DNA of 64,000 nt from Castor canadensis. Lineage: Eukaryota; Chordata; Mammalia; Rodentia; Castoridae. Shown piece after piece: positions 45,161-56,545 of the stretch. The first letter of the stretch is position 1. Each line of letters opens with the position of its first letter. Location of the stretch: NCBI RefSeq assembly GCF_047511655.1, contig NC_133390.1, positions 98,153,583-98,217,582 of the forward strand, read 5' to 3'. A program made the translations under genes and the position numbers. The notes below the pieces were generated by a model that did not search any database, was not told the DNA's origin, and saw only the letters and a list, made by a program, of their open reading frames with translations.

Positions 45161-45538
45161 TGTAAGGTACTGCCAAGTAAAGACCACGCCACGTGTGGAA
45201 AAGAAAGATTTATTGGGACCAGACTGCAGGGCTGTCACTTCTTTGGGTTCAGAGTGCAGCAGCTTGGCTAAAATGGGTAGTGGGCTTTATAGGAAGGGCC
45301 ATGGGGGAGGAAGAGAGTTTCTGGTCTCAGATTATCTGTGATCACCAGATGGAACAGGTCGACATGCCTGCCTAGTTAAGTAACTGGAAGTTCCTGAGTT
45401 GTTTTGCAAGCTGAGAAACAAACAGAGAAACAAGCAGATGGGGGAGGGGGGTTGGCAAGCAGTCATAAATCAGGGAGTCTGGTTTCAGTGCTAACCTCGG
45501 GACCTTCCACCTGCCCCAAGAATGCCAGGGACCTAACA
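45161..45538 (-). mobile_element. Solo LTR with target duplication
   Basis: 378 bp bounded on both sides by CTTTG (45156-45160 and 45539-45543). On the minus strand it starts TGTTAGG and ends CCTTACA, near-matching inverted termini. A TATAAA reads on the minus strand at 45286-45291 and an AATAAA at 45209-45214, in the correct order for promoter and poly(A) signal. A 5-bp duplication fits ERV-L or some class I elements. There is no internal region, so it is a solo LTR. Confidence 0.8.
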
Positions 45539-45944
45539 CTTTGTTTTACTGGTTACACAGTCTAACCTTGGAGCAGAGTGGAAGGGGATTGTACAGAGCT
45601 GGAGTACAGGGAGGAGGATCGTTATGTGGCCCTGTTGAAGACTGGTGACCACCAAATGGACATCCAGTAGGGAGAGCTTTGTAGGCTACTGTTAACGCTT
45701 CAGCTATTTTCCTGAATACTATAGACATGAACAGAGAAGTTTCCTGATCTGACTTCTGTTACAGGTAAATGATTATAATGAAGTACTTTGTTAGTCTCTG
45801 ACAAAAAGTTTTGGGACTTCAGAGAAAGCTTTTAGTCTGTACATTCTGGGCATGTGTCTTCATAGTTGTGAAGCCAGCTTTATTCTGAAGGACTGAGAGT
45901 CTCAGTTTCCTTACCTTGCAGGGTCTCTGTCTTCATCAACTGGG

Positions 45945-46550
45945 AGTTGTTTTATTTTTAACTTTTTACTTTTTCTTTTGAACTTTTTTATTTATTGTGG
46001 AACATTTCAATTATATATAAAAATAGAGAACTATGTTTCTGCCTACTCCCCACATCCCCAGATTATTTGATTTTAAAGAAAATTTTCTACATCATATCAT
46101 TTCATCTAAGTTTTAGTGTCTAAAAGATAAAGATTCTTTAAGCGTAATTACCATACTGAGCCAGGCATGGTGGCGTATGCCTGTAATCCTAGCACTTGGA
46201 AAATGGAGGCGGGAGGATCACGACTTTGAGGTCAGCCTGGGCTACATAGCAAGACCCTGTCTCAAGAAAAGCAGACACACAAAAAGCCTACCATGTCATT
46301 ATCACACCAATAACAAATTAGCAATGATATATTATCCAATGCCCAGTCAGTGTTTAAATTTGGTAATACTTTAACTTTGAGCAAATCAGGGTTGTAGCCT
46401 TTTGACATCTTATTTGTCTTTGTAGTGTGATAAGATGTTGGTTCTGGCTTGTCTCAGATCTAGAGCCATCCATTTCTAAAAGGAGCTCTGGACCATTTTT
46501 AAGTGCTAGAGATGCTTGCTGTGACTGGATTGGTCATTGTTTCTAGGCCC
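45945..46550. mobile_element. Old L1M-type sequence, interrupted by a SINE
   Basis: 'gattatttgattttaaag', 'catcatatcatttcatctaag', 'tctaaaagataaagattc', then after the SINE 'atgtcattatcacaccaataac' and 'cagtcagtgtttaaatttgg' are the same family as 19110-20880. Confidence 0.5.
46155..46275 (+). repeat. B1-like SINE monomer
   Basis: 'gccaggcatggtggcgtatgcctgtaatcctagcac' ... 'gcaagaccctgtctcaag'. Close to the B1/Alu-left consensus. Confidence 0.88.
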
Positions 46551-46593
46551 TTTCAGCAGTCAGAGCAAGGAAATACATTTTTGTTTCTTAAGA

Positions 46594-46690
46594 GACAGGT
46601 GTAGTGATGCCTATAGTCCGAACTACTCAGGAACTTGATACAGAAGGATCTCACTTGAGCCCAGGGGATCACTTGGGCCTCAGAGTTTGG
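46594..46690 (+). repeat. Diverged B1-like monomer
   Basis: 'acaggtgtagtgatgcctatagtcc' ... 'cttgagcccaggggatc'. An older copy. Confidence 0.6.
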
Positions 46691-46699
46691 GGCCATTCA

Positions 46700-47230
46700 A
46701 AGGAGAGGTGGGAGAGAGAGAATACTTAAGAAATTTATATGAGTGATTCCAAGCAAAAATTAGGATAAAAGAGTTTTACTTCATCAAGTTTATAGTTGTA
46801 TCTCTTTTTTCCCATGCTGAAAATTCAAGTTCTCATTGATGCCAGTACAAATGTTTACTTGCTTTACCTCATAGTTTACATATAATAGTCTTTTTAAAAA
46901 AATGTCAGCATTACTACCTAAAATATAATAGCTTTGCCATTTAAGGTTGCTTTGTAGTTCTTTTGTCCTTATGGTATATCCTACTAGAAATGAACAAAGC
47001 TTTATGTTTAAAGTCACTAAAAATGGCCCATCTCTGTGAATGTGGCACAAATGTGATACACAAATTCATTTATTTTATTTTGTTTTTTTATTTTAAAAGT
47101 TTGCTTAAACCAGTTTTGTGTTTTGTAATTCTGTAAAGTATTTACAAGATTCCAAAGTTCCAGCTACAAAAGAAAGTGTGGTTTAAGAAGTCCAGCTTCT
47201 GTATTAGTCCTCTCCATTCTGTCCAATTCC
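46700..47230. other. No gene or recognised repeat
   Basis: AT-rich intergenic DNA. Confidence 0.45.
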
Positions 47231-47354
47231 TGTCCTATAGGTAGCCATTTAAAGGGAAAATTACGGCCTATCCACCCATTTTAAAAATGTATACATCATT
47301 AGTTAAATGACAGCTTACTATACTCACTTTTCTCCACATTACTTGTTTTTACTT

Positions 47355-47740
47355 ATGTGTTAGTCAGCTTTCTGTCACTATGATGACATACCAGAGATAA
47401 TTAACTAATGAGAGAAGAGGTTTATTTTGGCTCACAGTTTTGGAGGTTACAGTACATGATCAATTGGTCCAAGTAGCTTGGACCAGCAGCAGTAGCAGAT
47501 AATGGTGGAAGCAGGAAGTGGGGCAAAGCCACCCATCTTATCAGTAAGGATGAAAAAGAGAGAGAGGGAGTGTGTGTGTGTCGGTGGGGGGATCCCACAA
47601 TTCTCTTCAAGGGCAGACCTCCTCCCACTGGGCTCTACCTCTTAAAGATTCCATCACCTCCTAGTAGTGCCTGTCTGGCAAACAAGCCTTTAACACATGG
47701 GCCTTTGGAGAGCATTTGGGATCCAAATACAGCAACTTAA
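47355..47740 (-). mobile_element. MaLR-type LTR, antisense
   Basis: 'tgtgttagtcagctttctgtcactatgatgacataccagag' ... 'aggtttattttggctcac' ... 'aacacatgggcctttggag' is the reverse complement of a rodent-type MaLR LTR. It lies inside the antisense L1 that starts near 47230. A short GA/GT repeat is at 47555-47581. Confidence 0.6.
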
Positions 47741-47871
47741 TGACTTGGAATCAATCACTCTCTTCTGGATGTTCCATGATTTATTCACTCATTCCCTTAC
47801 TCAGGAGCATCTGAGTTGTTTCCAGACTTTTGCTACTACATATAAATAGCGCTGCAATTAAGAGCTTTTTG

Positions 47872-48004
47872 TTGCAGACACCCGTGGCTTACACCTAGTA
47901 GTAATCATAACTACTTGGGAGGCTGAGCTAGGGAGGATAGAGGTTTGAGGCTAGCCAGGGAAAATAGCTCAGGAGACCCCAATCTCCAAAATAACCAGAA
48001 CAAA
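47872..48004 (+). repeat. B1-like SINE monomer
   Basis: 'agacacccgtggcttacacc' ... 'ggagaccccaatctcc'. Inserted in the antisense L1. Confidence 0.78.
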
Positions 48005-48179
48005 AATGAAATAATTTCACTAGATTTCCAAATTTCTCTCCAGGGGGTTTGTATCATTTTGCCCTCACACTAGTCTTCTACCAACAATGCTTGAAAATGC
48101 CCATTTTCCTACAGACTCACCAAAAGATGATATGGTCCAATTTGGGGTGGTGGTGATGGGATATTTGGTTGGTTGGTTT

Positions 48180-48412
48180 ATTTTATTTTTGTGATACTGG
48201 GGTTTGAACTCAGGGCTTAGTGCTTGCTGGGCACACCGCCCCCCCCCCCAACACTTTGTGCTTTTGTTATTTTTGAGATAGGGTCTAGCATTTTTGCCAG
48301 GGTCAGCCTACACTAAAATCCTCCTACTTAGGCTTCCCAAGTAGCTGGGATGTGGTTCCACCATGCTAAGTTTTATTGGTTTGAGATGGGGGTCTCATGA
48401 ACTTTTTGGTCA
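48180..48412 (-). repeat. Dimeric SINE, antisense, with a C-run
   Basis: 'gtgatactggggtttgaactcaggg' then a run of 12 C (48239-48250) in the ID half, followed by the B1 half 'gagatagggtctagc' ... 'aagtagctgggatgtgg'. Extra text after it suggests a second degraded monomer. Confidence 0.78.
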
Positions 48413-48439
48413 GGAGCTGCATCAGCTCACAATTTGAGG

Positions 48440-48537
48440 GTTTTTTTTGTTTTTATTTTTGTTTTTGGTGGCACTGGGGTTTGAACTCAGTGTCTTATGC
48501 TTGCTAGGCAGGTGCTTGAGCCACTCCACCAGTCCTG
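48440..48537 (-). repeat. ID-like SINE half, antisense
   Basis: T/G-rich tail, 'ggcactggggtttgaactcag', 'gctaggcaggtgcttgagccactccaccagtcc'. Confidence 0.85.
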
Positions 48538-49399
48538 AGGTTTTAAATGTACCTGGCAAGTGAGACACATTTTTCAGGGTAGTTGGATTTGTATTTTGCT
48601 TTTCAGTGACATTTAGCGTCATTAAATTAAGGGTCATTTACACTTTTATTTCTGTGAACTGCCTGATTATATATGTATATAATCTAATATATATATATCT
48701 GTGGTATTCCTCATCTTTTCATTTTGTAAAAAATTTTTTAGAAGCTCCCTCTGTATTAAGGCTAATAACTCATGTTCTGTGATATAAGTTACCAAATTGT
48801 AAACCAGGATAAATTCCAAGTTACCAAAAAATATTTTTTCAGTTTTTCATGTGTCTTTTTCCTCTACTTAGGGTGTTTTGTTTTTTGCTATAGAAGCATT
48901 ATTTTATTTTATGTAATTAAATATGTGAATCTATGATTATTAAATCATCTATTATTAATCTATTAATTACTAAATCTTTCCCTGATTGATTCAGAAATTT
49001 GAGCCATGATCAGAAAAGTTTTCCTTATTCTCAGGTTAGACAAGAACTCATTGATGTTTTCCTGTAGTGTCTGTATGTGTTCACTTTTTAAAATGGAGAT
49101 TTCTGTTTCTTTTGAATTTATCCTGGTTTACAATTTGAGAAGGGGATCCAATTTTACCTTATCCCATGTGACAGTCCACTTATAGCATTATCTCTGATTA
49201 AAAGTACTCAGGAAGTTCTGATTAGCATTGATTTTCCTACTTGTCTGGAAATCCTTGTTTGTGGTTATGCTGAAGTGGCTGGAGAGTCTACTGTGTTGCT
49301 CTTTTACAAGCTGGATGACTTAAATGCCAGAAGGCATTTAACACGTTGCTGTTAATAAAGAGCTTTCCCTTCTCTTGATCCTTCTGCAGGCTGGTGTGG

Positions 49400-49700
49400 C
49401 AGAACATTATCTTCCCCATTTTGCAGATGAGGAATCTGAGATTCAGGGTTGCAAGCTTGCCTAAGGTCATGCCATGACACCCACCTCTCACTCCTTACCC
49501 CAGGCTCCTCCTACACACAGGCCATGGTCAAGCTTGCTGCAGTGGAGGACTGCTAGTCTGGGGGTCATGTGTCCCCTTTTACGTCTTTGCATCTGTGTGA
49601 CCTGGACACACCTCTTCATCCCTCTGGGCCTTAGTTTACTCACGTATATGTACAAAAGTTTGGAAATAGGTGTGTTTCTCACTGCTTCCCCTGGACATGT
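49400..49700. mobile_element. MIR fragments
   Basis: 'cattatcttccccattttgcagatgaggaatctgag' (49405-49440) is the reverse strand of a MIR 3' half, and 'cctctgggccttagtttactcacgt' (49619-49645) reads as a plus-strand one. The overlapping ORF at 49474-49839 is not convincing as a gene. Confidence 0.5.
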
Positions 49701-50089
49701 ACAGATACCTCAAGTTTCCCTGATCCCAGATCTGCTTGCCATCCATGAGATGACCAATGAATTAACAGCCCCATCAACAAAGGAGGAGCTTTGTATTCCA
49801 AAACAAAACAAAGTAAGGTTTTTTGAACAACTTTTGTAATATAAACTTATGATGTTAAATATGTCTTTTTGAAGACATGCAGGTACCCTGAGAGTGACAT
49901 ACTTTTTCTATGAGGAGACACTCTCTGAACTTTTTTGGGGCCCCAAAATTCTGATTCAAAAAACCACACTGGGAATCAGGGATCTGCCATCTGCATTTTG
50001 ATGAATTTTTCTCTATTTTTCTGAGGTGGGACAGTATAAATTATAGCCCCATATGTGTCACAGAGATATGATCATTGATTTCTGTGCTG

Positions 50090-50400
50090 CTGGGCTCTGT
50101 GTTCCTGGAGGTGATGGAGATGTGCTGTCTGTACTCAAGGAGCCTCCAGTTCTGATGTGAAAAGCAAGTATGGCACAGACAATGGTGGATAAGAGTGGCT
50201 GATGCTATGAGAGAGACATCATAAAATACTTCAGAAACATTTACACCATATGAGTGGGAAGAGAACTCCCAGGAGGCCTTCTGGAAGAGGTGGCTGACAT
50301 TAAGGAAGAGTGGCAACTGATGGAGCAGAAAAGAAGGAAGAAGGGATCCCAGGCTGAGGGTGTGGTGATGGCTACTACCCCCTGAGGGCTTTCTGTTTTG
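50090..50400. mobile_element. L2-like fragment
   Basis: 'caaggagcctccagttctgatg' and 'gggaagagaactcccaggaggccttctggaagagg' resemble the L2 3' region. Diverged. Confidence 0.4.
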
Positions 50401-50429
50401 TAGGCTTTCCATATTACATCTTACTTCAA

Positions 50430-50545
50430 GGTAGTATTTTCCTTATACAAATCGGAAAACTAAGTTCTCAGAGTGCCAGTCTGTCTATGGTCATGCAGCT
50501 TATAAGTTCCAAACTGAACTTAAACCCCAGGTCTGTCTGACTGCA
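50430..50545 (-). mobile_element. MIR fragment
   Basis: 'atacaaatcggaaaactaagttctcagag' ... 'ggtcatgcagcttataag' ... 'aaccccaggtctgtctgactgcaa' is a reverse-complement MIR core. Confidence 0.65.
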
Positions 50546-50559
50546 ATGTTCATGTTCTA

Positions 50560-51312
50560 CAAATGCCCTAGTGTGCAAGTGTTTCTAAATTTCTCTCTGC
50601 CAGGCAATCCCTTCTCTTAACAATGTATGTTCAGCTGACTCCTTAGGAAAACAAGGTCTATGAACCATTCAGCTTTTTAGGAAACTGGTTTTGATAATTG
50701 ATTGATTGATTTCCTGCCTGATACATACAAACTGGTTTAAAAGAGGTTTGTCAGGCACCCTTTTGTTGTTGTAATGTCAATAGTCATGGGAGATGGCCCT
50801 TTGCCTTTAAGAAACAGTATAGAGGAGTCATTATTTGATCACTCCTGTTCCTTTCATTTTGGCATGTAACAAGGCTTTTTCTCTTTTGTTCTAGCTGAGC
50901 CCCCAAAGACTGAGAACAAAATCAAAGGTGCCAAATATCTCCACTTTCTAAATTTGTGCTGAGCTTGCCACAAAGGTGCTCACGTTCCAGTCTGGTCAGT
51001 TTTAGTTCCTTGCATACTTCCAGGACCTTGGAGAGGTTGAGAACTCTAAATGTTAGACTTCTCCTTGAGGAACTAAGGCCAAAGGCAGTGGCTGGAGCAG
51101 TTTGCCCACAGCAGAGCAAGGAGAAGCTCATTTCCACAGATGCAAAGAAACATGTATGTTGCTCCAGGAGAAGATGTGATCCATAGGGACCCACCAGGCC
51201 TAGATCCCCTGAGAGAACTGCTTAGAAAAGAGGTGGGACCCCAAACAGAGAGTCTATGAAGAATGGGCCACCACAGGCTCAGAGCCTACAGGTAGAAGGC
51301 ATTGCCTGTGTC
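50560..51312. other. Intergenic, unrecognised
   Basis: Balanced base composition with ORFs on both strands at 50922-51194 that shadow each other. I recognise no protein family and no repeat. It ends at the target site of the L1 insertion. Confidence 0.4.
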
Positions 51313-51740
51313 ACAAATGTTGCAATGAATTTGTTGCCCTTAACGCAGAGAAACTAAAGCAGATACCTTAAAAGCAACTGAGGCCAATAGGAAAAGGGGA
51401 CCAGGAACTAGAGAAAAGGTTAGATCAAAAAGAATTAACCTAGAAGGTAACACACATGCACAGGAAATCAATGTGTGTCAATGCCCTGTATAGCTATCCT
51501 TATCTCAACCAGCAAAAACCCTTGTTCCTTCCTATTATTGCTTATACACTCTCTACAACAAAATTAGAAATAAGGGCAAAATTGTTTCTGCTGGGTATTG
51601 AGGGGGTGGGGGGGGAGGGAGGGGGCGGAGTGGGTGGTAAGGGAGGGGGTGGGGGCAGGGGGGAGAAATGACCCAAGCCTTGTATGCACATATGAATAAT
51701 AAAATTTAAAAAAAAAAAAAAAAACAAATGTTGCAATGAA
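51313..51740 (+). mobile_element. Young L1 3' end with 17-bp target-site duplication
   Basis: Only the last 394 bases of an L1 (51330-51723) are present: a 5'-truncated insertion. The word 'acaaatgttgcaatgaa' flanks it at 51313-51329 and 51724-51740. The G-rich tract is at 51601-51663, followed by 'gaataataaaat' and a long A-run. Near-identity to 2262-2649 shows the same subfamily. The perfect duplication implies a recent insertion. Confidence 0.93.
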
Positions 51741-52079
51741 AGCTTCTCAGTGACAAATCTTTGAGAAGTTTAGAAATGAATTTTTCAAGAGAAGGAATAA
51801 GCCTTAAACTTTCTTCAAGTTCAGAGAGCCATATCACTAAATTGTACCTATTAAGTCAGCGCCTATTTCCCCTTCCTTTCCTTGGCCAGTCCTCTCCATT
51901 TCCAGCCCAAACTAGGGAGTCAGAGGCAGCCTTTTGAAGTCTGGAGAGGAATACTCAGAAGTCCCTAGTGTACGAAATCATGCCACTGCCTTTTCATTTA
52001 AACTGCACCATAAGCATCCTGATACTGATGGAGATTTTGGTTTTTTTCCCTCACTAGACTATGTTTGAGTCCTCACATT

Positions 52080-52559
52080 TCACAGGCCAAATTTTTTAAT
52101 TTTTTAAAATTTTTTTATTACTCATATGTGCATACAATGCTTGGGTCATTTCTCTCCCCTGCCCCCACCCCCTCCCTTACCACCCACCCTACTCCCTCCC
52201 TCTCCCCCCAACCCCCTCGATACCCTACCCGGCAGAAACTATTTTGCCCTTATCTCTAATTTTGTTGAAGAGAGAGTATAAGCAATAATAGGAAGGAACA
52301 AGTGTTTTTGCTGGTTGAGATAAGGATAGCTATACAGGGAGTTGACTCACATTAATTTCCTGTGTATGTGTGTTACCTTCTAGGTTAATTCTTTTTGATC
52401 TAATCTTTTCTCTAGTTCCTGGTCCTCTTCTCCTATTGGCCTCAGTTGCTTTTAAGGTATCTGCTTTAGTTTCTCTGCATTGAGGGCAAAAAATGCTAGC
52501 TAATTTTTTAGGTGTCTTACCTATCCTCATATCTCCCTTGTGTGTCACAGGCCAAATTT
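52080..52559 (-). mobile_element. Young L1 3' end, antisense, with 15-bp target-site duplication
   Basis: A second 5'-truncated copy (52095-52544) in the opposite orientation, matching about 2213-2640 of the first L1. 'tcacaggccaaattt' occurs at 52080-52094 and 52545-52559. The C-rich tract at 52151-52218 is the complement of the L1 G-rich tract. It lies 370 bases from the plus-strand copy, so together they form an inverted repeat. Confidence 0.93.
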
Positions 52560-53770
52560 ATCTTTATGCACATTTGTGGGTAAACAAACCCAAATAACTA
52601 CAAAAGAATTCTAAGTCAGAGAACTGATAGCATTGTCTTTTATTCACAAATGTGGAAAGGCAACCAAAATCACCAAAAATGAATAAAACCAACAATAGCA
52701 AAGCAAACAATTGGAATAAACAAATTAAAACAATTGACTCAGAAGCAGATTGCAGTAACAGTAGAAAATTTCCATCAGCTGACTACAGGCCAGGAAGGGA
52801 AAAGTGAAAAGCTCATAACTAAACACTTCATAAAGAAATTTTAGTACTTCAAAAGCTAAAGAGAAATTCCCAAAACCTCTAGTGGGGAGAGGAAATAAAA
52901 CCAAAGTACATACTTTGCCTACCAAGAAATTGTATTGGTATTTTTTTCAGCTCTGTCCTACCTTGAATTCTTGTAGCTGAATTTCAAAGCTGAGCTCTCC
53001 ATTGGCCCCTTCCTGGTGAACCCTACCACGCCACTGTACTGCACAACTCTGCAATGTATTCAGGTGATTTTTTGCTTTCTTGTGCTTTAAATGAATGACC
53101 ATGATGGTTTATTGCCTGGACGCATGCTGATTCATAATCATAAACTCAGTCTTACTTCTTAAAAACAGAAATAGTATTGTCAAGTACAGTGCACAGAAAT
53201 AGAAAATATAATTGTATGTGTTTACTGGGCCAACCTGTTATCAAAATTTTATGTGCACCTGCAATGTGTCTCACAGCACCATAGGATTCTAAGAAGACCA
53301 TACAGATCTCCTGTTACCCGTTTACCCAAGTGTATTAAACAGGACTCTAGTTCCATGTGAACACCGCAGGTAGTATAATGACAACTAAGCACATGGGAAA
53401 TGCATAGTTAAATAAAATGAAACATTTTCTCACCTCAGGACTTTTTGGGTCTTAGTTATAAATCTTCATGCACTGAGTTCCCCAAATATACATTATTTTC
53501 AAATGTACTGGGTCATACACCAGTTTTCTTCATCAGTACAATTCTTTATTTAGATTTTCTAGATCTAACTTTATTGGCTTACAAAAAATGTGGTGGTTAA
53601 AGAATATGCTAAATGATGCCAGGAGGATTCAACTACTTATCTCCACAGTGTGAGAAATTCTACAAGATAAGTGACCAGTTTTTTCAACAACAAAGAAGTA
53701 CATATTAACAGAGGGGTTGGGACTGTTACAGAATAAGAAATTTAAGGGAAACCACTACATGTAGCAGGTG
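52560..53770. other. Intergenic, unrecognised
   Basis: AT-rich with no gene-like ORF and no repeat I can name. Confidence 0.45.
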
Positions 53771-53772
53771 GG

Positions 53773-54150
53773 CTGTTAGGGTGGAGTATGAAATGTCCCC
53801 CACAGGTTCATGTGTTGAACACATGGTCCCCAATTGGTGATGCTATTTTTGGAGGTTCTGGAAACTTTAGAGATGGGGCTTCGGTGCAGGAAGTCTGTCA
53901 CTGGGGGATGACTTTGAGGGTCACCTGATCCCCACTCCCTTTCTCTCTCTCTGCTTCCTGTCCACCATGAAGAACCTCTTTCTTTGCATGCTCCCATTAC
54001 CATGATGTTCTGCCTCACCACACCCCTGGAATCAATGGAGCCAAGGACTATGCACTGAAATCTCTAACTGTGTGCCAAAATAAAACCTTCCTCCCTCAGG
54101 ATGTTTCTGTCAGGTATTTTGTCACAGTGAATGAGAAAAGTAACTAATCT
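53773..54150 (+). mobile_element. MaLR-type solo LTR
   Basis: It begins TGTTAGGGTGG and carries 'aggttcatgtgttgaac', 'atggggcttcgg' and an 'aaaataaaaccttcc' poly(A) block before 'gtatttTGTCACAG'. Built like the LTR at 8826. No internal part. Confidence 0.65.
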
Positions 54151-54189
54151 ATGGGTGTTTTGGAAAATGATTCAAACAAACCAAATATA

Positions 54190-54285
54190 AGCAGAAGGAC
54201 TGGGCTGTAGAACAGTGGTGCTTTGTGTGCAAGAAGCTCTGGGTCCAACTCTGAACACTGCCCTCCCCCTAAAAATACTCCAGCA
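54190..54285 (+). repeat. ID-like SINE half, diverged
   Basis: 'gaaggactgggctgtagaacagtgg' ... 'gggtccaactctgaac' followed by an A-rich tail. The B-box is partly lost. Confidence 0.55.
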
Positions 54286-54639
54286 AGAGCCAAATACAAA
54301 TAGATATTTTTGAGACAAGGAAACAAAATAAACATGAACTAGGTACTTAAAAAAATAAGCATTAAATATTTTAAAATTTAGCTATTGTTAATTTTATTTG
54401 GTATGATTATAGTATTATGGTTATATTTTTATTTGTTAAGAGATATATACTGAAGTATCCAATGTCTTGGATTTTCTTTTAAATACATACCAGTAATACT
54501 TTTTTCCTTGATATGAGTGTTCATTACATGGGTATGTTAACTTTATAAGTATTTAGTCCCCTCTATACTTATGATTGGTATACTTTCTGTATGTAAGTCC
54601 TATTTCAAAATTTTATAAGATATTTAATTTGTTGGATTG

Positions 54640-55010
54640 TTAATTCACAGGTAATGGAAATAAATGGTTTAAAAATCAGCTTTTATTATATGGTAAGAGT
54701 ATACAGCAAAATGTGTGTCTTCCTCTCCCTGACTTCCACTTACTGACCTGTTTCTTCTCTCAGAGACAAAAATCTATTACCAGTATTCATCAGAGGTGTT
54801 TTATGCAGCTATGAGTATGTATTTTCAAATACATCTTGGAAATAAGTCCATGTTAATATATATTAACATTCTGATTTTTAATAGTTACATGTTAGTTCAT
54901 TGTGTGCATTACCATACTTTTTTTTGCCTGGTCATTTAGTGCGGGACATTCAGGCAGTTTACAGTTTTTACGACTCCAAATAGTGCTTCAGTTTCTGTTC
55001 TATCCTAGAG
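54640..55010 (-). mobile_element. Possible old L1M 3' region, antisense
   Basis: 'agttacatgttagttcattgtgtgc', 'cggtcatttagtgcgggac'-type text and 'ttacagtttttacgactccaaatag' resemble the complement of an old L1 3' UTR. Low certainty. Confidence 0.4.
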
Positions 55011-56340
55011 GTCTTTACACTCATGGTTTTAAGTGTTAGTAGATGTTGTTAAATTGTTTTTAACAACAATTTTGTGTTCACTTACCTCCACTTCTACCCA
55101 TTAACCTAAGTCAGAGGGTTCAAGTTTATAGTATATTGATGCATAACTAGTAATGCCCTCAAGAGGGAGATATTTTCAAAATAAACTGACCTTTGATTAT
55201 AACTTCTTACTAAGGTATCTTAAACAAGGAAGGCATGGCTTATTTGAATATAAAATTAGTGCAGAGAAATGTCAACTGAAATACTTCTAGAATTCAAGGT
55301 TTTCTCTTCTAACTGGTGGAATAAGCAAATATAAATAACACTGGAAAAATAAAATCTGCAAAAAACTTGAATTGTCCTTATTTAACAAGAAGGCTGATGA
55401 AGTCAAATATTGGAAGGAATGGATTTTAGTTTTGAGTGTTCTTTGCTCTGACCCTACCTTCAGTCCCTGCTGCCTTCTCTGTTAGGTCTTGTTAAAAATA
55501 CCTTGTGGATCAGGCTTTTTCTTGACAGTGAATCTACATTTGGTTGAGACCGAGTGTAAGTGCAGAGCAGAGCCTGAATCTTAGAGAGCACTTCTGGCGT
55601 AGGGTTAGTTTGGGGTCATTCTGGGGAACACAATGAAGCAAATGTGACTAGTCCTTTGGGGGGCATCTCAGTATAGGTGGTAAAGGAAATTATAGAACTT
55701 GGACTTGGGTGATTTGGGAGGAGATTGTGCATCCAGGAATTTGCTCAAGGTTGGGGGCTATCAGGAAGTAGGAGTGATTCTGTGGTTAACTTTATAAATT
55801 GTTAAGGAGGTGAGAAGAATAAATCAGGGTTAAAGCTTATATAAAACAACATCAGTTCTTTATATTAGCCAGGAAAGGGGGGATTTGTGTGGTTTTTGTC
55901 AGCATTCTTATTTTTGTATTCAAATGTGATTATGAAACTGCCTTGGTTTTTGCCTTGCTTTTTCAGTCACAGAGTGACTGTGTCTGTTGTTAATGTTTTG
56001 TGAAATGTTTTATGTTTAACAGAATATGTTGCTTTATCTGTGAGTGACAGGTCAGTTCCTGACAACTTGTCTCTTTCTCAAGAGTTAAGACTCATTAAGT
56101 TGCAAATGCCAGAAAACCCAATCCAAAGTGAGGTAAGGAAAAAGTAAATTCAGGACTAAGTTCTCCTTAGTTGGAACTAAGTCAATTGTCCTTCCCTAAG
56201 CCAATTCCTTACATAAAGGGGATGGAATAAACTGATTAGTTTAATCCAATCATGACATAGTTCTGGAACTGAAGGTATGAGTTAGGGATGAGTCCCCCCA
56301 AACTGTGTGGGATAGGGGTTGGGGAGGGGTGACTTCATCA
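55010..56340. other. Intergenic, unrecognised
   Basis: No gene and no repeat that I can identify. Confidence 0.45.
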
Positions 56341-56349
56341 AGGAAATCA

Positions 56350-56545
56350 GGAGTATATCATTGTCACTCAAAAAGTAGTGGATGCTAAAATTCACATGAA
56401 AAGGCAAAGGACCTATAACAGGTAAATGCACTTTGAAAAGAACACAATGGGAGGATTCGGTCTAGCAGATTTTAAGACTTATATAAGTCTTAAAGCTACA
56501 GGAATCAAGATTGAGTGGTGTTGGTAGAGACTGTTGAAGGGTTAG
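56350..56545 (+). mobile_element. L1 ORF2 fragment
   Basis: 'ctaaaattcacatgaaaaggcaaaggacc' ... 'gaacacaatgggagg' ... 'agctacaggaatcaagattg' is a short piece of the ORF2 C-terminal region. An A-run lies at 56896-56917, further on. 57005-57100 ('catatttattgagtgatttctatgagcc') is an L2-like scrap. Confidence 0.65.

Larger units (their letters stand above)
44640..45720. mobile_element. Ancient repeat (MaLR-like text) carrying two later insertions
   Basis: 'ttaattatctattatgctaaaaatgtagtggcttaaaac' at 44636 and 'gaagccacagcgtctatgacctaatctc' at 45105 belong to one old mammalian repeat that seems to resume at 45544 ('tgttttactggttacacag'). It holds the hAT fossil at 44785 and the solo LTR at 45161. 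Confidence 0.4.
47745..49240 (-). mobile_element. Old L1M 3' region, antisense, split by three SINEs
   Basis: 'ttgtttccagacttttgctactac', 'caaatttctctccaggggg', 'gaactgcctgattatatatg', 'agctccctctgtattaagg' and 'tttgaatttatcctggtttac' occur in the order of a reverse-complement L1M ORF2/3' segment. It probably begins before 47355. Confidence 0.7.

Noticed and set aside
49474-49839. 121-codon ORF as a gene
   Set aside because: Overlaps MIR fragments and has no recognised motif, splice context or conserved start.
50922-51194. Overlapping ORFs on both strands as a possible exon
   Set aside because: Preceded by a pyrimidine-rich 'tctttt...ctag', but without a recognised protein or donor partner there is no support.
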